64,000 nt of DNA from Gigaspora rosea (Eukaryota > Glomeromycota > Glomeromycetes > Diversisporales > Gigasporaceae), in assembly GCA_003550325.1 (NCBI GenBank), contig QKWP01000849.1:62001-126000 (forward strand), written 5' to 3'. A program made the position numbers and the translations under genes. The notes under the pieces were generated by a model. The model was given only the letters and a program-made list of their open reading frames with translations, had not been told where the DNA came from and made no database searches. Positions 56,996 to 64,000 of the stretch are shown piece after piece (within the stretch, counting starts at the first letter, position 1; the number at the start of each line of letters is the position of its first letter).

Positions 56996-58312
56996 GAACA
57001 GGACCCTGGATATCTCTGATATATGTCATATTTTTTTTTAGCAAATTGCAGAAAATTTGGTCTGAGGTCCAAATTTAAGTTTTAGCAAATTTAGGTTAAT
57101 TTTAAAAAAGGTTATATAAAGCATTTTGGCAAATTACAGAATTTTATGCATGTAATATTATATTTTTAGCAAATTACTTGCATTTTGCAAGAATCATACC
57201 CAAAAATAAAGCTATCTCATTTTTTGTACTACTATGATTTTTAAAAATTTAAGATGCTTAATTAGTAGTCCGCAGTTAAAGGGAACAAATTTCATAGTAA
57301 AAATCGGCGGGCATGTGACTATTACCTTATATAGTAAGTGGAACGTCATGTGCTTCAATTCATAAGAAAAAACTCTATAGTAAACAATTGAAAAATACTC
57401 ATATCTTATGATCTATCAAACCGATTTTTGATGATTTTACTACCATTAGAATCACAATAATTTGCTCTACAACTTTCAATTAAGCAATAAGAAAGAGTTA
57501 CTTAATAAAAAAATTACTTTTATATGTAAGCAAGCCCCATTCGCACACTATAGAAATTTACTATTAAATTCCGCCGTGATTTATTATAAAATGTCGATCA
57601 TTTTATACCCTTTATCTGCGATCTTCCACTTAATTTTGAATTTTTTTGATCAAAAAATCCAAAATTAAGCATTTTCTCTTAAATTTTCAAGAAATATAAA
57701 AGTAAATATGCCAGAATAATATATTTTTATGTGCTGAACAAGTTTTCTTAGAGCACAATGTTAAAATCAATTAGTAAAATTTGGATAATCATAGAATTTT
57801 TAGTATTTTTATTAATAAAATCATATAAAATATTATAATTCTCCAAATTTTACTAATTGATTCTAACATTGTGCCCTAAAAAAACTTGTTTAGCACATAA
57901 AAATACATTATTCCGACATATTTAATTTTGTATTTCTTGAAAATTTATGAAAAGATGCTTAATTTTGGATTTTTTGATCAAAAAATTCAAAATTAAGCAT
58001 CTTCTCTTAAATTTTCAAGAAATATAAAATTAAATATGCCAGAATAATGTATTTTTATGTGCTGAACAAGTTTTTTAGGGCACAATATTAGAATCAATTA
58101 GTAAAATTTGGAGAATCATAGAATTTTTTAGTATTTTTATTAATAAAATCATATAAAATATTATAATTCTCCAAATTTTACTAATCAATTCTAATATTGT
58201 GCTATAAGAAAACTTGTTCAGCACATAAAAATACATTATTCTGGCATATTTAATTTTAGAAATAATTTATACACCGCACATGCGATGTTGTAGGACCGCA
58301 GATAATTATAAA

Positions 58313-58453
58313 ATAGGTGGTATGCTTAAGCTGGACATTTTTTTGGGCCGAATTTGTCTAAATTCTGGTCAAAATTAAAATTAAAATTTAATTCTAACCA
58401 GAATTTAGACAAGTTCGGCCCAAAAAAATGTCCAGTTTAAGCATACCACCTAT
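58313..58453. repeat. hairpin insert, arms about 70 bp
   Basis: Starts ataggtggtatgcttaagct and ends with the complement; the arms are about 94 percent alike by eye and include ttttttgggccgaa. It lies inside the MITE material that interrupts array 2. Confidence 0.85.
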
Positions 58454-58469
58454 ATTAGAATTATTCGAG

Positions 58470-58792
58470 GTTCTGATGTTGTCGTACCTGCTGCAGATCA
58501 TAAAATCAGGTGTAATGTAAAATTAAAACAATTAAAATAACCCGTTTTTTCATTGGATAGGGTTAGGGTGAGGTATAGATTGTGTGTATGGGTGAGAGGG
58601 GGTTTTCTATAGTAAAATTTTGCAAGAAATTTTTCTTGTTAGAATCCTAAGAGTAGTTTCATACTCAATTTTAAGTTATAGACGATTTTGACAAAACGAA
58701 CGTTTGTTTTAAATTTTTTTGATCATGTAACATTACACCTGATCTTGAAATTTGATTGGGAGAGCGATATATAAGGTGCATCACATGGGCAA
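58470..58792 (+). mobile_element. MITE of the telomere-motif family
   Basis: Order: gatgttgtcgtacctgctgc, atcaggtgtaatgt, ggatagggttagggtgagg (58555-58573), aaattttgcaagaaattttt, acattacacctgatcttgaa, and an end reading gatgcacc on the other strand. The inner pair atcaggtgtaatgt/acattacacctgat is inverted. A second left end of the family lies at about 58270-58312, before the hairpin. Confidence 0.7.
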
Positions 58793-59777
58793 TAAATAAA
58801 TTTACTCTTAATTTTATATTTCTTGAAAATTTAAGAGAAGTTGCTTAATTTTGGATTTTTTGATCAAAAATCCAAAATTAAGTATCTTCTCTTAAATTTT
58901 CAAAAAATATAAAATTAAATATGCCGAAATAATGTATTTTTATGTGCTGAACAAGTTTTCTTAGAGTATAAAGTTAGAATCAATTAGTAAAATTTGGATA
59001 ATCATAGAATTTTTTGGTATTTTTATTAATAAGAAAACTTGTTCAGCACATAAAAATACATTATTTCGGCATATTTACTTTTATATTTCTTGAAAATTCA
59101 AGAGAAGATGCTTAATTTTGGATTTTTTGATCAAAAAATCCAAAATTAAGCATCTTCTCTTAAATTTTCAAGAAATATAAAAGTAAATATGCCAGAATAA
59201 TGTATTTTTATGTGCTGAACAAGTTTTTTAGGGCACAATGTTAGAATCAATTAGTAAAATTTGGAGAATTATAATATTTTATATAATTTTATTAATAAAA
59301 ATACTAAAAAATTCTATGATTCTCCAAATTTTACTAATTGATTCTAACTTTATGCTCTAAGAAAATTTGTTCAGCTCTCAAAAATATATATATTATTTTG
59401 ATTTATAAAAATAGATGTGATAATTTAGTTTTTAGCAAATTACTAGAAATTTATATGTAATAATTGAATTCAGCAAATTTACTGGATTTTAGGGGTAGCA
59501 AAAACCTTCAAATTTATGCAGATCATTTATAACCTATATTAGAGATGTCTGGGGTCCTGTCAGAACACTAGTTTAATTAATTGTATAAAATAAATTTTTA
59601 ATATAAAATAAATTTAATTAAATACTAATTAACTTGAGTTCAGATCCAGAATAGAAAATTTACTATGCTAATTTGGTATATCCAGAAGAAATATATATAA
59701 AAATATTTGTTCTGAAAGTTTTAGTTCGGATTATCAAGAGTCCGGTATATAGAGGGCCAGATTGGAGAGAGGCAACT

Positions 59778-61329
59778 ATATATTCATATAGTTAAACAAA
59801 TCCATACAAGATATAAATAGTACTTGTGATGCTTCTAGTATATTGTCCAACTAGATAGCTGCAGATATTATCTCACCAGACTAGGAATAGAAGACCCTGA
59901 TAGTTATTAGATTTGAATACTTAATATGATGAAGAAATATACAGTTTATTATTAAATCAATTAGCCATATAAAGAAAGAAAATTCAATCATTCTTTGTCA
60001 TTTTTAGTAATAATTATTTATTATATAACAGCCTTATCAATTTTTTAATATTTGTATAAATTAGATTTTGATTTATTGTTATGCATTGATGTGCAATACA
60101 ATGATTGTATACATACAAGTACCGGTATTTATATATTCTGTAAGGGCAGTTTTAGAGTAATGGCCTTGTAACAATACGAATACTTATTATTATTATTATT
60201 ATAAACAGGATCAATGAATTATTTATAGCATAATTCAGAAATATAAATAAAATCAATTCCTATATTCAAATAATTCATTGTTTATATCAAGAAACATGGC
60301 GATTATAAATCAAATAACCAAAACATACAACATTTTCAAAATCGTAAAATGTTCGATTACTTTAGCTCAAAATAGTTTGTATATATCAAATAATTAAATC
60401 AGCCTTTATGATTTTACGAGCTTGTTAACCATTGTGATGGCAGATGAATCAAAAATCAATAATACTAAAATAGAATCAGATCTTCAAAATTGGGTTATAT
60501 ATAGAACGTGATAACCATGAAAAAATATATTACACAATCAAGTATCGCACTTTAAAGTTAGACTAATACAGGAAGATGTAACATGCGAAGTTTCTATATG
60601 CATTCATGTTCTTGCTTCGCTATATGCATTTATTCAATAAAATGCAATATAACTATTAGAATTGTTTTTAATGATACCCCAATATATAAAAGTTTTGTTG
60701 AAAACTAGTTAATATAACAATTTTAATTTAAAGAAATAGAAATAATTTAGGTTTTTCTAGTTCTCTAATAAAAAGATCGTGCAAGTCCTATTTTGCATTT
60801 ATATCGATAGCAGAATGTGTTTGTGAGCTAAAAAAAACCATCATTAAACTCACCGCTATCTAATATATTATTTTCATTTTTCTTCTTGTGCAAGTATTCA
60901 TACTATTCTGTCAATCTTTCATTCACTTGAAAAAAAAAATAAATAAAAAATTAAATGATTTCTAAGTAAATAGCTAAAGTATCAGTATAATTTTGGCCAA
61001 AATTTTATTTGGTTATATAATTAGTTTGTAATTTATCTTGAATATTAGTATGTAATTTATTCTGAATGCTATCTTGTAATTTATCTATTGTAATTCATCT
61101 CAATTTGCCTGTCTTTCTTAATTAATACTTGGTTCAATAATTGGTAATACAAGATTTGTCCATAATAATCTCTTTGTTTTTTATTTTCAGCCTAAATAAT
61201 ATCATACGAAGTTGAGCCATAGCTATAATTTTTTCATACTATAATAAATTATCAAATATATAATTAGATATTTATAGTTATATTATAGAGAAAAATAATA
61301 ATAAATAATCTAAAATATACTGTATCTAG
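59778..61329. other. AT-rich intergenic DNA
   Basis: No gene is visible. An att microsatellite (about 60184-60203) and a tat/ata-rich stretch are present. Nothing else recognised. Confidence 0.5.
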
Positions 61330-63590
61330 TTTACTTTTTCAAGATGTATGTAAAAATCCCATTGATGAAAATAAATGCTCTACTGATGCTGAAGTTACAG
61401 AAATACTAAAAATTTTAGTAGCTACAAATTCTAATTCTTCATACATAGTAGAACAAAAATACCAATATGCTAAAATATTATCTTTAAATTGCTCATATAT
61501 GTTATTATCAAAGGGTAGTTTTTCAACTTTATATGATTCAAATTTTGAAAGTAATTTAGTTGGCTTATAATATGTCCACGCTTGATAATAATAACTAAAC
61601 CAAGTTTCTAATGATACAAAATTAATTGATTCTAAATCTAGATTAAATTTATTAAACCAATATTTAGGATAAAGAACTAAAGCAAGTAGTAATAATGGTT
61701 GTTCCCATGTATTCTATTGATTTTCAAGTTGTAAAATTATATCTTTAGCTAAAACTCTATTACTATATTGTTCCCAAATTTTAATAAAATACTCAAATGA
61801 TAAAATAATATCAAACAATCATGCTTTATCAATTTGCATTTTATCAAGTGCTCTACGATAAGGCTGTAATAATATTTTATTAATAAAATTAAATATATTT
61901 AAACTTACTCTTAATGCCAGTTTAGTTTGAATTAACCTTTTGTAACAATTATAATATGAGTTCCATCTTGTAACTTCAGGTTTTATAATTGCATAATATT
62001 TATCGTATAATTGCATTTGAATATTTTTAATTTTCCAATAAAATATATATTATTCGGTTGATTAAATATTGTATAAAAATAATTTTACCGCATTAGTTGA
62101 TAATTTTGCAAAAGTCTTAAATTCTTTAAAAATTTCACCAACTACCAAGTTACACTAATGTGCAAAACAAGGTATAAAAATATATTCATGATATTTAAGC
62201 CGAAGTTGTCGATTATAATAATTAAACAACAAAATTTTAATATTATTATATATTATTTAATTTTAATTTAGAGTAAAGTTATTTGTCACATAAGTGACAA
62301 TGGCTTATGTATCACTAAACCAATCAAATTTCAGGATCTTATGTAACATAACATGATCAGAAATTCAAAACAACATTCATTTTATCAAAAACTCAACAAA
62401 AATCGCTTATTACTCAAAATCTGTATAAAAAACCACCTTCTGTGCTCTAACAAAAAGTTTTCCTTAAGTGATTTTACTATATACCCCAAACCCTAATCCT
62501 AACCTAGATGCTCACCCTAACCCTAAACCAACAAAAACTAAATTTTATCGATGCAGAGATGATCTACAGGTAACATTATCACATGCGTCGCATATAACTT
62601 AATTATTAATTTATTATATATAATAATTACTTACCAGGCTGAAGCATACGCTACTGCATTATCACTTACTATCGCTACAATTTTAATTGATTTTTCTTTT
62701 AATTCATTTAGCATATTTTTAATATATAGGATAATATCAACAGTACGTTTTCTTTGTCCACTTATATTTAATGTTTTTCATACCAAGGATTTACTAGAAG
62801 ATAAAATAATTACTGATTCTAATAAATGCTAATTTATGATATTTATCTATCTATTAAAGGCCAAAGTTATACATACTAGCTTGTTCATGTGCTTAACATA
62901 GCTTATTCTTACACAATTGATTAATATCATTAATTGCATTATCTAGTACAGAACCTGCTAATTCTTTTCTATCAGATAATTTTAGATTAGAGTTTAACCA
63001 ATTAAATAATGCAAGCGTTAAAGAGTTTTTAATCCACTGAACAGCCCAACCATTAGCTATAGTCATTCTAATTAAAAAGTTATAAAATACTGGTATTTCT
63101 GCTTTGGTAAGATTTCATACAGCATATTTAGATAAAGCTGATTGCTTAAATTTTTTTGTTTGAATTTTATTTGAAGAGTCTGATTTAGGTATAGTTAAAG
63201 TAGAATTTAGTAAATATTTGACATAGTATTTTCTGTAAATATAATTTAAATAAAAAATTAAACTATAACTTATATTTAAATTTAATTATATAAATTTAAA
63301 AGTTTACTATTATTTATTTCTCCTCTAATTCTTCACTACTATTGCAACTTTTTAGTATCTCTTCAGCAACTTCTTTACCATATTTTTCCAAAATGCTCAC
63401 ATTCTGATAAATATTTTTTAATTCTTTCTTTTTTATTTGTTATTACTTGAGCTTCTTCTTTTAAAATTTTAGCACATGCTTTTATATATGCATTGATAAT
63501 TTTTATCATTTGGATTTGTTTTAAATAAAATATTGACATATTGAGAAAGTTTATGCTTTTGACATCCACCACATTTGCAAATTATTATAT
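61330..63590 (-). pseudogene. hAT transposase gene, decayed
   Basis: On the minus strand, hAT landmarks appear in the right order: a cysteine cluster (CKCGGCQKHK, near 63570); ELAGSVLDNAINDI (near 62960); IVAIVSDNAVAYASA (near 62670) around a catalytic-region Asp; CFAH followed by CNLVVGEIFKEF (near 62140); KPEVTRWNSYYNCYKRLI (near 61960); and the C-terminal dimerisation block ELEFVATKIFSISVTSASVE with HLFSSMGF (near 61400). Several stops (for example TAG where CAG is expected in the FAH-Q-CNL block) and frame changes break it, so it is dead. GTAAGT follows the SDN block and probably starts an intron; a telomere-motif MITE lies in that interval. No terminal repeats or 8-bp duplication were resolved. 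Confidence 0.83.
62275..62595 (-). mobile_element. MITE of the telomere-motif family, inside the hAT gene
   Basis: On the minus strand, gataatgttacctgtagatc, then gggtttagggttagggtgag with ggttaggattagggtttggg (62477-62525), ttttgttagagcacagaagg, and tgaaatttgattggtttagtg follow the order of the 58.5-kb copy. Confidence 0.65.
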
Positions 63591-64000
63591 TTAATAATTT
63601 TTTTATGATATTAAAAAAATGTTGCTTAATTGTCATTAATTACCGTATATTCCTGAAAATAAGCTACTTTAAAAATAAGCCACCCCCTGATTTTTTTCAA
63701 AAATCACAAAAAACGTGTTAACAGTTGCTACATATAAAACTTTTTTTACTAAGTAAATCAAAAGTTCAATTAATAAAAGTTGTTCAGCACATTAAAATAC
63801 ACTTATAGTAAAAATTTTATATCATTTGGGCAACTTTTTATTAGTATAGTGCGCGACACTTAAAGACTACATTTGTCCCATTTTAGGGACCAAAACTAAA
63901 ATGTGCTAAAACGCCGATTTATGCATACTTTTCAAACTTTACGTTGTGTCACGTGACTGGACCAATCATATACACTGAAATATACTATATATATAATTGT
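63591..64000. other. AT-rich DNA with two fragmentary repeat ends
   Basis: taccgtatattcctgaaaat with ataagccacccc (63642-63690) resembles one end of a Tc1/pogo-type element, similar to 45041. aaaagttgttcagcacatta (near 63776) is the junction motif of the palindromic satellites. No gene is visible to the window end. Confidence 0.4.

Larger units (their letters stand above)
57630..59390. repeat. tandem palindromic satellite, array 2
   Basis: The same two-module design as array 1. Module A (attagtaaaatttggagaatc arms) has centres near 57811, 58140, 59023 and 59291. Module B (ttttttgatcaaaaaa centre, aagatgcttaattttgg arm) has centres near 57652, 57984, 58863 and 59135. The spacing where uninterrupted is about 329 bp. 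Modules are joined by gtgctgaacaagtttt. The array is interrupted at about 58255-58795 by other repeats, and one A module near 59025 is half-deleted. Confidence 0.85.
56996..59563. mobile_element. inner TIR element carrying palindromic satellite
   Basis: The ends read acaggaccctggatatctct on the left and acaggaccccagacatctct on the right (inward), continuing for about 10 more similar bases. Both ends are followed by ttagcaaatt-rich sequence. A lone similar end lies at 54645. No coding is visible. Confidence 0.5.
56411..59777. mobile_element. 3.4-kb pogo-like non-autonomous element with nested repeats
   Basis: The ends read cagttgcttctctcttatcc on the left and tagttgcctctctccaatct on the right (inward), matching at about four of five positions, with TA on both sides (56409-56410, 59778-59779). 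Just inside each end are ttcgg/ccgaa and ttatc landmarks typical of pogo-type ends. No transposase frame is present. The interior holds a 32-bp tandem array, an inner TIR element and palindromic satellite. Confidence 0.6.

Overview
This window looks like nuclear DNA of an arbuscular mycorrhizal fungus (Glomeromycotina, most like Rhizophagus). It is very AT-rich, the host genes carry short GT-AG introns, and one gene belongs to the expanded kinase-like family of these fungi: a CxxC...WCxxC ribbon, an NFxxW...QSQLN stretch, then a kinase fold. The MULE/SWIM, hAT and pogo transposase relics are also of types common there. The species is an inference; no rRNA or other marker is present.

About 0-35 kb is repeat-dominated. 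A solo LTR (1.4-2.1 kb) is followed by an apparently complete 9.7-kb LINE on the minus strand (2202-11904). The LINE has a perfect 17-bp target duplication and three open frames; the first two are joined by a TAATG stop-start overlap, and the last carries endonuclease, reverse transcriptase and RNase H. A broken Ty3/Gypsy element with both LTRs occupies 15949-25157. Next comes a 4-kb block of inverted short-unit arrays and palindromic satellite (25.16-29.15 kb), then a pogo-type MITE inside a dispersed repeat, a pogo transposase relic, a decayed long SINE, a MITE with telomere-like repeats, and a Tc1-like transposon (33735-35087) with identical 30-bp TIRs and an open transposase.

About 35-50 kb is the host-like island: a frameshifted MULE transposase gene with a SWIM finger, an assembly gap, a five-exon medium-chain reductase gene (40084-41564), 5 kb of AT-rich intergenic DNA, and a seven-exon kinase-like gene (46614-49292) whose catalytic residues are altered.

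About 50-64 kb is repeat-rich again: a TIR element with a 460-bp palindrome, two tRNA-headed long SINEs (one ending in a LINE-like tail), a 5'-truncated LINE copy with an 18-bp target duplication, a 3.4-kb pogo-like non-autonomous element containing nested arrays, and a decayed hAT transposase gene on the minus strand.

The most interesting signals are the three-ORF LINE with translational coupling, a MITE family carrying telomere-like repeats, a two-hairpin satellite of about 327 bp at two loci, several inverted arrays of short units that differ in sequence but share architecture, and the probable pseudokinase with an insertion in its N-lobe. Coordinates of degenerate repeats are approximate because they were read by eye.
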